Shown one piece after another: positions 28,213-37,781 of a DNA stretch of 64,000 bases. The position numbers and the translations under genes were made by a program. The stretch's first letter is position 1; every line of letters begins with the position of its first letter. A model generated the notes under the pieces. The model searched no databases. It worked only from the letters and a program-made list of their open reading frames with translations, and was not told the origin of the DNA. The stretch is from UTCFX2 sp963726375 (lineage in GTDB: Bacteria; Chloroflexota; Anaerolineae; Anaerolineales; UBA4823), in contig CAVSCE010000014.1 in NCBI GenBank assembly GCA_963726375.1, positions 248,001 to 312,000 on the forward strand, read 5' to 3'.

Positions 28213-28782
28213 TTATTCCTTGAGAAATATTCTGCCCGGACGCCAGGGTGTACCCAGCCATTGAAGCAGCCATCGGTCTAAACCCCACCAACCTGCGATC
28301 TTCCAGGCAAGAATAATCAAAATCGATAAGGTAAATAAAACAGGATTAATGCTCGCGCTTCCGGCCATCATGAAATTCCAGTTCATGAAGCCGCCCAGGA
28401 AAGCTGCGATCCCCGTAAACGCGCCGAGGACCAGCGCGACACCAATCAGAATCTCTCCAGCGACAATCAGCTTCGAGAACCAGGTGTAGCTGCCGCTATC
28501 TAACAGGGCTTGAAGGAATGCCCGATACCAATCAAACGCAATGGCCGGACGAGCCGGTGGTTCAGGGATTGCCACCGCTCGCAGCCAAAAAGCTTGCAAG
28601 GCCTCCCCTGTTCCCACCCATCCAGGATTGCTCAGTTTTCCCCAACCGGATGTGAGCCAGGTATACCCGACATAAACACGCATGATCAGCCAAAGCCATG
28701 CCCAACGAGTATTCCCAAATAAGTTGGCGAACGCGGGGGGGTCAGTAATTGTAATACTTTTCTGCCAGGACTGAGTTGCCAT
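28213..28782 (-). CDS. DoxX-family membrane protein (TQO small subunit-like)
   Basis: 190 residues from ATG 28782, chosen because GGAGGA lies four bases upstream. Four membrane helices; the first carries YVGYTWLTSGWGKL typical of DoxX/DoxD. A long periplasmic loop (residues 60-95) and later GGFMNWNFMMAGSASINP match the DoxD/TQO-like branch found in thiosulfate:quinone oxidoreductases, but no DoxA partner is nearby. Role uncertain: quinone-linked redox or membrane stress. Confidence 0.82.
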   Translation of the reverse strand: MATQSWQKSITITDPPAFANLFGNTRWAWLWLIMRVYVGYTWLTSGWGKLSNPGWVGTGEALQAFWLRAVAIPEPPARPAIAFDWYRAFLQALLDSGSYTWFSKLIVAGEILIGVALVLGAFTGIAAFLGGFMNWNFMMAGSASINPVLFTLSILIILAWKIAGWWGLDRWLLQWLGTPWRPGRIFLKE

Positions 28783-28813
28783 GATTCCTCCTATATATGG
28801 ATATATTATATCT

Positions 28814-28842
28814 ATTATATCCTGATATATCGATTGCGTCAA
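28814..28842 (-). promoter_or_regulatory. Promoter of the DoxX gene in an AT-rich repeat
   Basis: Minus strand TTGACG (plus 28837-28842), 17 bases, TATAAT (plus 28814-28819); a second TATAAT-like copy follows nine bases later. The region is a string of TATAT/GATAT repeats that could hold a repressor. Confidence 0.65.
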
Positions 28843-28923
28843 TCATGGCTGACATTAAGAGATGAGAAGAATTCAATAAATACTTAAATCAGGAGGAGAA
28901 CAAAAGGAAGCGATTTATACATT

Positions 28924-29327
28924 CCCAGGCCGGTCTATAAGCCGCATTCTGTAAGGCAGGTCCGGTCAAAGACCGATGCTGCCCCGGCGATCATCTATCT
29001 TGGCTGGACGTCTCCGCCCGGCTCGTGCGGCCTACCCGGGACTGACCGAGGCGAGCAGCCTCGGTGGGCATGCGCCCAATCGTCCCTGTTTGGCCTTGCT
29101 CCCGATGGGGGTTGCCTGGCCGCCTCTGTTGCCAGAGACGCCGGTGGTCTCTTACACCACCTTTTCACCCTTGCTGGCGTACTGCCAGCGATATGTCTCT
29201 GTGGCCCGATCCGGCAGGTAATCGATCCCCGCCCCGGGTGTTACCCGGCATCGCGCTCTTTGGAGTGCGGACTTTCCTCTACAAATCTGCTTGCGCAGCC
29301 CTGCAGCAATCGCCCGACCGACCTGGT
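28924..29327 (-). ncRNA. rnpB: RNase P RNA, bacterial type A
   Basis: The ribozyme that removes tRNA 5' leaders. On the minus strand the universal P4 5' segment reads GAGGAAAGTCCGCACTCC (plus 29262-29279), and the 3' side ends ACAGAATGCGGCTTATAGACC (shown in part; plus 28936-28955). P1 is formed by CCAGGTCGGTC (5') and GACCGGCCTGG (3'), a near-perfect helix that sets the ends. Length about 404 bases. It diverges from uvrB. Confidence 0.95.
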
Positions 29328-29427
29328 AAGACCATCATACTATTCTTCGAAACAATCGTCAATCGAACGGGGCGGCAAAGACCCGAGTACGAAGCGAGCA
29401 CCAGCTCGTTTGGGATCGCCTTCGAGG

Positions 29428-29458
29428 TATAATCCACTCCTGACCCGGATTTCAGGAG
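29428..29458 (+). promoter_or_regulatory. uvrB -10 element and hairpin covering the ribosome-binding site
   Basis: TATAAT at 29428-29433. CTCCTGA (29437-29443) can pair with TCAGGAG (29452-29458), and the latter contains the AGGAG ribosome-binding site seven bases before the ATG at 29466. The hairpin would hide the site. Confidence 0.55.
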
Positions 29459-29465
29459 TAAACGA

Positions 29466-31506
29466 ATGGATTTCGAACTGCATGCTCCCTACCAACCAAC
29501 TGGCGACCAGCCAGAAGCAATCCGCCAGCTAGTCGACGGTATCGATAAAGGATATCATGACCAGGTGTTGCTTGGAGCGACCGGCACCGGGAAGACCTTC
29601 GCGATCGCCTCACTGATCGAGCAAGTCCAGAAGCCGGCATTGGTGATGGCGCACAATAAAACGCTGGCCGCCCAGCTTTATGCCGAATTCAAAGAGTTCT
29701 TTCCGAATAACGCAGTCGAATATTTTGTATCTTATTACGATTATTACCAGCCGGAAGCTTATGTGCCCAGGCATGACCTTTATATTGAAAAAGAATCGGA
29801 CATTAATGAAGAAATCGAGAGACTTCGCCTCGCTGCCACGACTGCATTAATCTCAAGGCGGGATGTGGTCATTGTTGCATCTGTCTCATGCATTTACGGC
29901 ATCGGCAATCCGGAAGCCTATGGCAGGGTCGTTATCAATCTCGAAAGCGGAAATGTCTATCGACGGAATGCGCTTCTGCGGCAGCTGATCGAAGGTCATT
30001 ATGAACGCAACGACCTGGACTTGCGACCGGGGACCTTCCGGGTGCGCGGCGACAGCCTGGATGTGCTGCCTGCGTACCAGGATAAGCTTGGCTTCCGGAT
30101 TACATTTTTCGGCGATGAAGTTGAGCGGATCATCGAATTTGACAGCATTACTGGAGAGCTTCGTCGGGAACTTAAAACGGCGGCGATTTATCCAGCCCGG
30201 CATTTCATCACTGATGAAGACAAGCTAAAACAGGCGATCTGTGATATCGAAGATGAGCTCTCTCAGCAGCTTGCCAGATTCCGGTCCGAACAAAAACTGC
30301 TTGAAGCACAACGCCTGGAGAGCCGAACAAGCTACGATCTTGAGATGCTTCGTGAAGTAGGTTACTGCGCGGGGATCGAAAATTACTCGCGGCACATGGA
30401 TCAACGCCAGGAAGGATCCGCGCCCTGGACGATGATGGACTACCTGCCCAGCGATTATCTGCTTGTGATTGACGAATCGCATATGACTGTCCCCCAGATT
30501 CGTGGGATGTACAACGGGGATCGTTCTCGCAAGAAGACCCTGGTGGAATATGGTTTTCGCCTGCCGTCTGCAATGGACAACCGCCCGCTGACATTTGATG
30601 AGTTTGAGATCCCGGATGGGTTATGCGATTTACACCTCGGCGACACCCGGTCCATACGAGCTGGAGCGCGCCGACCAGGTCGTCGAACAAATCATCCGCC
30701 CGACCGGATTGGTTGACCCGGAAGTTGAAGTCCGACCCATCGAAGGTCAGGTTGATGACCTGATAAAAGAAATCCGCCTGCGAGTTGAAAAAAGCCAAAG
30801 GGTGCTTGTGACTACGCTGACAAAGCGGATGGCAGAAAAACTGTCCGACTACCTGATGGAGCTTGGGATCAAGGTACATTATCTGCATTCGGAGATCGAC
30901 ACACTGGAGCGGATTGGGATTTTGCGAGATTTACGCCTGGGTGTGTTTGACGTTATTGTTGGCATCAACCTGCTCAGAGAGGGCCTGGACCTGCCGGAAG
31001 TTTCGCTGGTCGCGATTCTGGATGCAGACAAGGAAGGTTTTTTGCGCTCGGATACAGCGCTGATCCAGACGATCGGGCGGGCAGCGCGCCACGTGGAAGG
31101 TCGGGTGATCATGTACGCTGATAAATATACCGACTCAATGCGGCGTGCGATTGATGAGACCAACCGCCGGCGGGCGAAACAGGTCGCTTATAACGAGGCG
31201 CACGGAATTCAACCCGTTGGGATTTTCAAGGCAGTCCGCGACCTGACTGATCAGCTTTCGGTCAAAGCGGTTGCAGAACCACGAGGCGATTACCGCGTTC
31301 GAGGCGAGAGCCGGATGCCCAAGCTCGAGCTGCGGCAGATCGCTGCCGAGCTGGAAAAGCAGATGAAAGAGGCCGCGAAGAACCTGGAATTCGAAAAAGC
31401 TGCCGCGCTGCGGGATGAGATGTATCAAATGCGCGCCCTGCTGGCTGAAGAAAGCAGCCTCAAACCGTGGGAGAAGATCCGTTTATTGTCCGGAGAAGAG
31501 CAGTAG
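29466..31506 (+). CDS. uvrB: Excinuclease ABC subunit B (one frame break)
   Basis: Frame-corrected length about 679 residues, normal for UvrB. Walker A GATGTGKT is at residues 37-44, the beta-hairpin region YYDYYQPEAYVP and DEIERLRLAAT-like motif follow, then helicase motifs (VIDESHMTVPQI, IYTSATPGPYE, GINLLREGLDLPEVS, QTIGRAARH) and a C-terminal UVR domain that binds UvrA/UvrC (LEKQMKEAAKNLEFEKAAAL). A single-base break near 30607-30620, inside the linker before YTSATPG, moves to the frame used to the end. Both halves are perfectly conserved, so the break is probably a sequencing error. It works with UvrA in damage verification. Confidence 0.95.
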
Positions 31507-31554
31507 ATCGATTTTTGATCCAGGAAAGGCCGAATCTTCATCGGACCTTCGATC

Positions 31555-31590
31555 CTTCTTCACAACTTCTTCACAATTTCGGGTTATGAT
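31555..31590 (+). promoter_or_regulatory. Tandem 11-bp activator site and -10 element upstream of the Met-rich gene
   Basis: CTTCTTCACAA occurs twice in exact tandem (31555-31565 and 31566-31576), followed by TATGAT at 31585-31590. The repeat occupies the -35 position. An 11-bp direct-repeat pair is the normal site geometry for OmpR/PhoB-type dimers, and such a regulator is encoded at 32360. Confidence 0.7.
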
Positions 31591-31656
31591 CTGGACAGTT
31601 CGCAAGAACAGACGTTTTTAGTCAAGAAAAATAAGATCTCTAGTATAGGAGAGTAT

Positions 31657-32160
31657 ATGATGAAGACAAAAATTCTAATTGGTGCGCTGGTTATCATCCT
31701 TGCTGCCGGGTTCGGTCTTGCAGGGGTCGCTTATGCCCAAACTCCGAATCCATCCACCCCTCAAACACCCTATGGTCCTGGAATGATGGGACCTGGGAAA
31801 ATGGGTCGCGGGATGTTCGGCATGCGGTCAGCCAGTGGTTTTGGTCCGATGCACGAGTACATGGAAAAAGCCCTGGCAAAAGCCATGGGTGTTACTGAAG
31901 AAGAATTAGAAGCTGCGTTCTCTGAGGGCAAGACGATGTGGCAGTTCGCCGAAGAGAAGGGTTTGAGCGCTGAAGAGTTCCAGACTGTGATGGTAGAAGC
32001 CCGCAAGACGGCGATCTCCGAGATGGTCACAGCTGGTGTAATCACGCAGGCGCAGGCGGAGTGGATGCTCAACCGGATGGAAAATCGGCTGGAGCAGGGT
32101 GGTTTTGGAAATTGTCCGGGAATGGGCGGCTTTGGTCGGGCGCGGCGGCCGCTGGAGTAA
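31657..32160 (+). CDS. Exported Met/Gly-rich helical protein (DUF2680-like)
   Basis: 167 residues. An Sec signal peptide (ILIGALVIILAAGFGLAGVA, cleavage about residue 27) precedes a Met/Gly-rich segment (PGMMGPGKMGRGMFGMR) and a helical domain (VTEEELEAAFSEGKTMWQFA; repeated helix-turn units). The C-terminus again holds Gly/Met. Met-rich exported proteins often bind Cu(I) or act as CpxP/Spy-like chaperones; the sequence does not prove either. AGGAGAG precedes the ATG. It lies directly upstream of a two-component system whose sensor also has a Met-rich exported region. Confidence 0.75.
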   Translation: MMKTKILIGALVIILAAGFGLAGVAYAQTPNPSTPQTPYGPGMMGPGKMGRGMFGMRSASGFGPMHEYMEKALAKAMGVTEEELEAAFSEGKTMWQFAEEKGLSAEEFQTVMVEARKTAISEMVTAGVITQAQAEWMLNRMENRLEQGGFGNCPGMGGFGRARRPLE

Positions 32161-32230
32161 CCCTGGAGCTCCACCAACCCAAAACCCAACATCTTACGGT
32201 TTATAGTGGTTTGTGAAAAGTAGTTGTGAT

Positions 32231-32260
32231 GCCGAACCCCTGCTGGGGTTCGGCCTTTTT
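32231..32260 (+). terminator. Intrinsic terminator after the Met-rich gene
   Basis: GCCGAACCCC (32231-32240) pairs with GGGGTTCGGC (32245-32254), loop TGCT, followed by CTTTTT. Confidence 0.9.
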
Positions 32261-32320
32261 AACCAGCATATTTATGAAGGGTCGGGATGATCCCTGAATG
32301 CTGAGAAATTCTTCAAAGAG

Positions 32321-32326
32321 TATAAT
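32321..32326 (+). promoter_or_regulatory. -10 element of the two-component operon
   Basis: TATAAT at 32321-32326, about 33 bases before the regulator ATG. The -35 is poor; CTTCAAAG just upstream partly resembles the CTTCACAA repeat at 31558, so autoregulation is possible. Confidence 0.5.
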
Positions 32327-32359
32327 TAAACTAAGCTGGATCCATGGGATGGGTCATTC

Positions 32360-33047
32360 ATGTCGACGATTTTGATCATAGAAGACGAGCCAGAACTGGT
32401 AAAAGTGCTGCGCTCTTATTTGGAAAATGCCGGTTTTGTGGTGCTGTCAGCAGGCCGCGGCGACAGCGGTCTCTCAATTTGGGAGCATAAACGCCCTGAC
32501 CTGGTGCTGCTGGATTTGAATTTGCCGGGGTATGGACGGCCTGGATGTCGCCCGCGAGATTCGACGCAAGTCAAGCACACCGATCATTATGCTGACTGCC
32601 CGGGTCGAAGAATCGGACCAGCTGATCGGGCTTGAGCTGGGCGCGGACGATTACATCACCAAGCCGTTTTCGCCAAAGCTGGTAGTCGCCAGGGTGCGGG
32701 CGCTGCTCAGGCGCAGCGCTGCCACCCCGCTTGCTCCTGCAGTGCTGCGGATCAGCGACCTGGTAATCGACCTGGAAGGCCATACCGTGCAGCGGGGCGG
32801 CGACTTATTAGACCTCACCCCCACCGAGTTCAACCTGCTCTCAGCACTCGCTGCTCAGCCTGGAAGGGCATTCAGCCAACTCCAGCTGCTTGAGGCAGCT
32901 CAGGGGACAGCATTTGAAGGTTACGAGCGCACGATCGACGCACATATCAAGAACCTACGCGCAAAGCTGGAACCTGATCCGAAGAATCCGCAGTATATCG
33001 AGACCATTTTTGGGGTGGGATACCGTTTCATCCGCCCGGCAGGATAG
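32360..33047 (+). CDS. OmpR/PhoB-family response regulator (one frame break)
   Basis: Frame-corrected, about 229 residues. Receiver domain with acidic IIEDE, phosphoacceptor Asp in LVLLDLNLPG, Thr in IIMLTAR and Lys in YITKPFSP; winged-helix DNA-binding domain with LTPTEFNLLSALA and the recognition part ERTIDAHIKNLRAKL. A one-base break in the GGGG at about 32528-32531 (LNLPG then MDGLDV) splits the receiver domain. It heads an operon with its sensor kinase and ybaK. A likely target is the tandem repeat at 31555. Confidence 0.92.
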
Positions 33048-33053
33048 ATAGAA

Positions 33054-34428
33054 ATGAGGCTGCGACTTTTTCTGTCTTTTGCCCTGGTAGCCCTGGTTTC
33101 AGTGATAGGGGTGATGGTTGTTGCGCGTCAAAATACAACAACCGCAGTGAGGGCTTTTATGTACCGTGGCGGGATGATCGGACAGGGAGGCCTGGTGCAG
33201 CAGCTGGAGGACTATTACCGGGTGAACCGAACGTGGGACGGCGCGGAAAAGCTGATTGAAACGGCCAGGCGGAATCGCGGCCAGGGGATGATGGGTGGAA
33301 ACAGCGCGATGATGGCACAGCGCCTGCGCCTTGCGGATTCGGATGGATGGTTTGTCGCTGACTCCAGCGGGGCAGATCTTCAAGGGAAGCTCTCACGCGT
33401 TGAAAAAGCGGATTCGATCCTGCTCCAGGTAAACGGGCGCACAGTTGGCTACCTCCTGGCAGAGGGCGGGATGGTTTTCAATCTCAGGGAGGAGCGCTTC
33501 CTGGTCAACCGGTTAACAAACGCTGCGCTTGCCGCTGGATTAATCGCCCTGGCGCTTTCGCTGCTGCTTTCGATCTTATTATCGTACAGCTTAATGCGCC
33601 CGGTACGCGAGCTGACCGGTGCTGCAAGGCGGCTCGGAGAAGGAGACCTTTCGCAGAGGGTGAATGTAAAAGGCGGTGAAGAGCTGTCCGTGCTGGGGGA
33701 GGCTCTTAATCGGATGGCCGACTCACTTCAAAAGTCGCAGGAAAGCCGCCGGTCGATGACGGCGGATATCGCCCACGAGCTGCGCAATCCGCTGGCTGTC
33801 CAGAGAGCAAACCTGGAGGCTTTACAGGATGGCGTCTACCCGCTCACGCCTGATGCGCTGGGACCGATCCTGGATCAAAACTTGCTTCTGACCCGGCTGG
33901 TGGATGATCTGCGGACGCTGGCACTCGCAGATGCCGGTGAACTGAACCTGGAAAAGGTGGCGGTCGATTTTGGTGGGCTTGTTGAGAAGCTTGTCGAACG
34001 CTTTCGACCGCAGGCGGATCTCCTGCATGTGAACCTGCGGGTTGAGCGCAACACTTCAGCAGACCGTCCCATGATCATCTCCGCAGATCCTTTCCGGGTC
34101 GAGCAGATTCTTAAACAATCTGATCTCGAACGCGCTGCGATATTCGCCGGATGGTGGAGAGATTATTGTGAAGATCACGCCTGGAAGGGATGACGTGTCA
34201 GCCAGCCTGCGCGACAGCGGTCCGGGAATCCCCGCAGATGCGCTGCCGTATGTTTTCGAGCGTTTTTACCGGGCAGATCGGGCGCGCAGCCGGTCTGGCG
34301 GGGGCAGCGGGCTGGGGCTGGCAATCGCCCGCAACCTGGCTGAAGCGCACGGCGGTACGCTGACAGCGGAAAACCACCCCCAGGGCGGCGCTGTCTTTAC
34401 GCTGCGCCTGCCGCTTCAAAAAAGATGA
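33054..34428 (+). CDS. Sensor histidine kinase with Met-rich sensor region (one frame break)
   Basis: Frame-corrected, about 458 residues. Membrane helix 1 (about 5-23), exported sensor of about 120 residues rich in Met and Gly (YRGGMIGQGG, RGQGMMGGNSAMMAQR), helix 2 (about 158-182), HAMP (MRPVRELTGAARRLGEGDL), HisKA with phospho-His in DIAHELRNPL, and HATPase with N box NLISNALRYSPDGG, G1 DSGPGIP, F box FERFYR and G2 GSGLGLAIA. A one-base break in an AAA run near 34112 interrupts the N box. It overlaps ybaK by ATGA. The Met-rich sensor suggests a soft metal ligand such as Cu(I) or Ag(I), unproven. Confidence 0.9.
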
Positions 34429-34898
34429 AACCCAATAACGTCACCCGTTTGCTGGATGCCAGAAATATCCCTTATTCAGCTTTTGAGCTGCCGGGCGAGA
34501 AGGTCAGCGCGTTGGAAGCAGCAAGAATCCTGGGCGCACCTCCGGAACAAGTTTTCAAGACGATTGTCGTCGTCCGGGAAGGAAAAGGAAAGCCGATCCT
34601 GGCAGTGACGCCCGGCCCATATGAGGTGGATTTGAAAGCGCTGGCGGCTGCGGTAGGCGAAAAGAAGCTGTCCCTGCCAACTCAGCGTGAAGCCGAACAG
34701 CTGACAGGTCTGCTGACGGGGGGGATTTCACCGCTCGCGCTGCTCCAACGAGGTTTTCAAGTCGTGGTCGAAGAATCTGCTGAGCTTTTTTCTGAGATCT
34801 ACATCTCAGGCGGGCAGCGCGACCTGAATATCCGTCTGCCGGTGCGGGCTTTGATCGAACTCACGAATGCGACAGTGGCGCCATTTATTTCTTTTTGA
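34425..34898 (+). CDS. ybaK: Cys-tRNA(Pro)/Cys-tRNA(Cys) deacylase, YbaK/EbsC family
   Basis: 157 residues of the YbaK/ProX editing fold, which hydrolyses mischarged Cys-tRNA(Pro). Typical features: N-terminal VTRLLDARNIPYSAFE, the substrate-binding Lys in QVFKTIVV, and GYPGGISPL-type motif here as LTGGISPLAL; the late ISGGQRDLNIRLP is characteristic of this branch. It overlaps the kinase stop by ATGA, so it is co-translated with the two-component system, an unexpected partner. The 3' end overlaps argH tail to tail. Confidence 0.88.
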   Translation: MKPNNVTRLLDARNIPYSAFELPGEKVSALEAARILGAPPEQVFKTIVVVREGKGKPILAVTPGPYEVDLKALAAAVGEKKLSLPTQREAEQLTGLLTGGISPLALLQRGFQVVVEESAELFSEIYISGGQRDLNIRLPVRALIELTNATVAPFISF

Positions 34899-36256
34899 TG
34901 AGGGATTTGGCAGCCTGAATCTGCACCTGGACCGATTCGGGAGATGTCCCCCCGATCCCTCCGTGCCGTTTGCTCGATCTTGAATGGATCAAAGATGCGT
35001 TCCAGATCTGTCTCAAGCTCCCCAATGGTCCTCCATTCGTTTGCGACAAATTGCTTCAGGCTGATGCCTTTCTCAGCAGCAAGACGGACCGCTCTGCCAA
35101 CAGCAGCATGCGCCTCCCGGAATGGGACCCCCTGTTGAACGAGGTAGTCGGCTAAATCTGTCGCCAGCATCGATGTATCGATTGCCGCCATCATAATTTC
35201 TCCATTAACGCTCATTGTTTCTATCGCGCCAGCAAGGACTGGAAGGACAGACATCAAGGTATCTGTTGCAAGAAAAACAGGGACTTTATCTTCTTGCAGG
35301 TCTTTGTCATAGGTGGAAGGCAGCCCTTTGAGCGTTGTCATCAAACCCGTCAGCGTTCCGATGAGCACGCCTGCTTTGGCGCGGGTTAGCTCAAAGATAT
35401 CTGCATTTTTCTTCTGCGGCATTAAGCTGGAGCCAGTCGAGTAAGCATCGGCAAGCTCGAAGTAGCCGAACTCGGTGGTGGTAAAGAGAATCATCGATTC
35501 GGATAATTTGCTCAGGTGCACACCAGTCATCGCGGCACAGAACAGAAATTCGGCAGCAAAATCACGATCGGAAACCGCGTCCAGGCTGTTTTGGGCTGGG
35601 GACTCAAAACCCAGCGCTGCTGCCAGGGCATCGCGATCGATATCGAAAGAGGTTCCAGCCAATGCGCCGCTGCCCAACGGCATTACCGCAACCCGATGCT
35701 GCAGATCACCCAGGCGCTCACGGTCGCGCTGGAGCATCCAAAAGAAGCTCATCAGCCAGTGGGCGAACAGGATGGGCTGGGCGCGCTGAAGGTGGGTGTA
35801 ACCAGGCATCAAAACTTTTGGATAACGCTCGGCGACGTCGATAAAAGTACTTTGAAGCCGGCAAACCTCATGATCCAGGACCGGCAGCGCGTCCAGCATC
35901 CACAAGCGGAAATCGGTTGCCACCTGGTCATTGCGGCTGCGCCCGGTGTGCAGTTTTCCAGAAGCTGCGCCGATCAGCTCGCCTAACCGCCGCTCGACAG
36001 CAGTATGAATGTCCTCGTCAGTCTGTATAAACAAAAAAACCTGGTTATCAAACTCTGCCGCAATTTTATTCAATCCGTTCAGGATCTCGATGTGTTCGGC
36101 CTCGGAAAGAACTCCCGCTTGCAACAGCACCTCAGCCCAGGCGATACTGCCGCGCACATCCTGGGCTGCCAGCCGCCGGTCGAATGATAGCGATGAGTTT
36201 AAAGCCCATGCATTATCGGCAAGCCCGGATGAGAAACGTCCGCTCCAGAGGGTCAT
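34885..36256 (-). CDS. argH: Argininosuccinate lyase (one frame break near the C-terminus)
   Basis: Splits argininosuccinate to arginine and fumarate. The fumarase/aspartase superfamily signature GSSLMPQKKNADIFEL is intact, as are HTGRSRNDQVATD and GYTHLQRAQP. Near the end the frame is broken around 34950-34970; the corrected frame reads GIGGTSPESVQVQIQAAK, the usual ArgH tail, and stops at TAA 34885-34887. The uncorrected frame runs to 34799. About 455 residues is normal. It follows argG by 56 bases on the same strand. Confidence 0.94.
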
Positions 36257-36312
36257 AGGTTCTCCTTTCCTCGAATTGATCTTTGGTTCTGATTTCAGTA
36301 TTCAAGGTCCTA

Positions 36313-37584
36313 TCAATCACGTTTAAACCTGGAATAGTCCGGCTTGGGCATTTCCAATCCAGAGATAGGGAGGCCGTTCAAGGCGCGCACCATGAGGCTT
36401 AATCCGTAAAGCCGGATAAATCCTTCGGCGTGGCTTTGATCATATACATCTTCCTGCCCGAAGGTGGCAAAGTCCTCACGATAGAGGCTGAAAGGGCTCT
36501 TGCACCCGGCACTGATGATGCTGCCTTTATAGAGCTTCAATCGGACAATGCCGGTTACAGGTCCCTGAGTTGCGTTGACGAAAGCGTCTAAAGCTTCGCG
36601 CAGCGGGGTGAACCACAAGCCGTTGTAGGTGAGCTCGGCGTATTTGATTGCGGCTGTCTGCTTGAAATGCATTGTTTCGCGGTCGAGCACCAGCGATTCC
36701 AGCTCCCGGTGGGCATAGAGTAAGATCGTCCCACCAGGAGTTTCATAGACTCCGTGCGATTTCATACCGACCAGGCGGTTCTCCACCAGGTCGACCCGGC
36801 CGATGCCGTTTCTTCCGCCAATCTCGTTGAGCGTCTCAACAATTTTGGCGGGAGAGAGCTTTTGGCCGTTAACCGCAATTGGTGTGCCGCTCTCGAACTC
36901 GATTTCGACATGTTCCGGCTCGTCCGGGGAGCTCTCTGGCGAGGCGCTGATCTGGTACATCCCCTCTTCCGGCTCGTTCCACGGGTCTTCGAGCAAACCG
37001 CCCTCGTGCGAGATGTGCCAGAGGTTCGAGTCACGGCTGTAAATCGATTTGATCGTGGCAGTCACCGGCACATTGTGCGCAGCGGCGTATGCAATCGCGT
37101 CTTCGCGCGAACGGATGTCCCATTCACGCCAGGGAGCGATAATTTTCAGGCGCGGATCAAGCGCCATCACGGTCAGCTCGAAACGAACCTGGTCGTTGCC
37201 TTTGCCGGTCGCGCCGTGAGCCACCGCATCTGCTCCAACCTGGTGAGCGACATCCACCAGGTGCTTGGCGATCAGCGGACGCGCGACCGATGTCCCGAGC
37301 AGGTATTTGTGCTCGTACACCGCCCCCATCTTGAGCATTGGAAACAGGTAATCGCTGGCAAATTCCTCGCGCATGTCGTGAACGATGAGCTGGCTGGCGC
37401 CGCTGTTAATCGCCTTTGCCTCCAGCTTCGAGAGGTCTTCGTCACCCTGACCGACATTCGCGCAGAAGCAGATGACCTCGCAGCCGTAGTTCTCTTTAAG
37501 CCATGGGACGATCACGGAGGTGTCCAGCCCGCCAGAGTAGGCAAGTACCACTTTCTTGATAGCAGGTTTTAACTTCGCATGCAT
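36313..37584 (-). CDS. argG: Argininosuccinate synthase
   Basis: 423 residues from ATG 37584, with AGGAAG upstream; the longer ORF start at 37605 lacks a site. ATP-dependent ligation of citrulline and aspartate. P-loop of the PP-ATPase type in YSGGLDTSV, citrulline and aspartate binding in GATGKGNDQVRFE and the conserved SIYSRDSNLWH. First gene of argG-argH, transcribed from a promoter at 37782-37809 through a structured leader that ends in a terminator only 28 bases before the start. Confidence 0.96.
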   Translation of the reverse strand: MHAKLKPAIKKVVLAYSGGLDTSVIVPWLKENYGCEVICFCANVGQGDEDLSKLEAKAINSGASQLIVHDMREEFASDYLFPMLKMGAVYEHKYLLGTSVARPLIAKHLVDVAHQVGADAVAHGATGKGNDQVRFELTVMALDPRLKIIAPWREWDIRSREDAIAYAAAHNVPVTATIKSIYSRDSNLWHISHEGGLLEDPWNEPEEGMYQISASPESSPDEPEHVEIEFESGTPIAVNGQKLSPAKIVETLNEIGGRNGIGRVDLVENRLVGMKSHGVYETPGGTILLYAHRELESLVLDRETMHFKQTAAIKYAELTYNGLWFTPLREALDAFVNATQGPVTGIVRLKLYKGSIISAGCKSPFSLYREDFATFGQEDVYDQSHAEGFIRLYGLSLMVRALNGLPISGLEMPKPDYSRFKRD

Positions 37585-37610
37585 GATGTCTTCCTTTCGA
37601 GTCAAATTAA

Positions 37611-37640
37611 TTAAAACAGCCCTCCGAGAAGGAGGGCTGT
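37611..37640 (-). terminator. Terminator hairpin in the argG leader (candidate attenuator)
   Basis: Minus strand ACAGCCCTCC (plus 37631-37640) pairs with GGAGGGCTGT (plus 37616-37625), loop TTCTC, then TTTT. It lies between the promoter and argG. The loop and adjoining arm (plus 37626-37633) are exactly complementary to the upstream GAGAAGGA (plus 37710-37717), so an antiterminator can form instead. Confidence 0.75.
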
Positions 37641-37669
37641 TTGAGCAAACTATCTGTGGATTCTACGGC

Positions 37670-37765
37670 GCCTGAAAATCTATCCTGCTGTCCAAACCCA
37701 TTGCTCCCATCCTTCTCGCTGAGAAGTGGGGGGCAGAGGACGAGAGCGGAGCATCGCTTTCAGGC
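37670..37765 (-). promoter_or_regulatory. Structured argG leader RNA
   Basis: Minus strand GCCTGAAA (plus 37758-37765) can pair with TTTCAGGC (plus 37670-37677) to close a domain of about 95 bases. Inside it TGCTCC (plus 37748-37753) can pair with GGAGCA (plus 37702-37707), and CTTCTC/GAGAAG (plus 37721-37726 and 37712-37717, loop AGC) forms a small hairpin. The GAGAAG arm also belongs to the antiterminator. No known riboswitch or T-box signature was recognised. Confidence 0.6.
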
Positions 37766-37772
37766 TGAACAT
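37680..37772 (-). CDS. Candidate 30-residue leader peptide upstream of argG
   Basis: ATG (plus 37770-37772) to TAG (plus 37680-37682), spanning the structured leader. It begins MFSLKAMLRSRP and contains Arg at codons 9 (CGC), 11 (CGT) and 19 (CGA), plus three Trp between codons 22 and 27. The ATG lies about three bases from the predicted transcription start, so it would be leaderless, like ftsK and fhaA here. Three Arg in 30 is only mildly high, so a role in Arg-dependent attenuation is inferred from position and structure, not from codon richness. Confidence 0.45.
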   Translation of the reverse strand: MFSLKAMLRSRPLPPTSQREGWEQWVWTAG

Positions 37773-37781
37773 ATTGCGCTG

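Noticed and set aside
29466..31506. uvrB as a pseudogene
   Set aside because: All helicase motifs are intact on both sides of one indel, and the gene is essential to a core pathway, so an error is far more likely.
37680..37772. Trp-codon cluster in the argG leader ORF as a tryptophan attenuator
   Set aside because: Three Trp codons near the end are notable, but the operon makes arginine, and a ribosome stalled there would block the antiterminator strand rather than free it.
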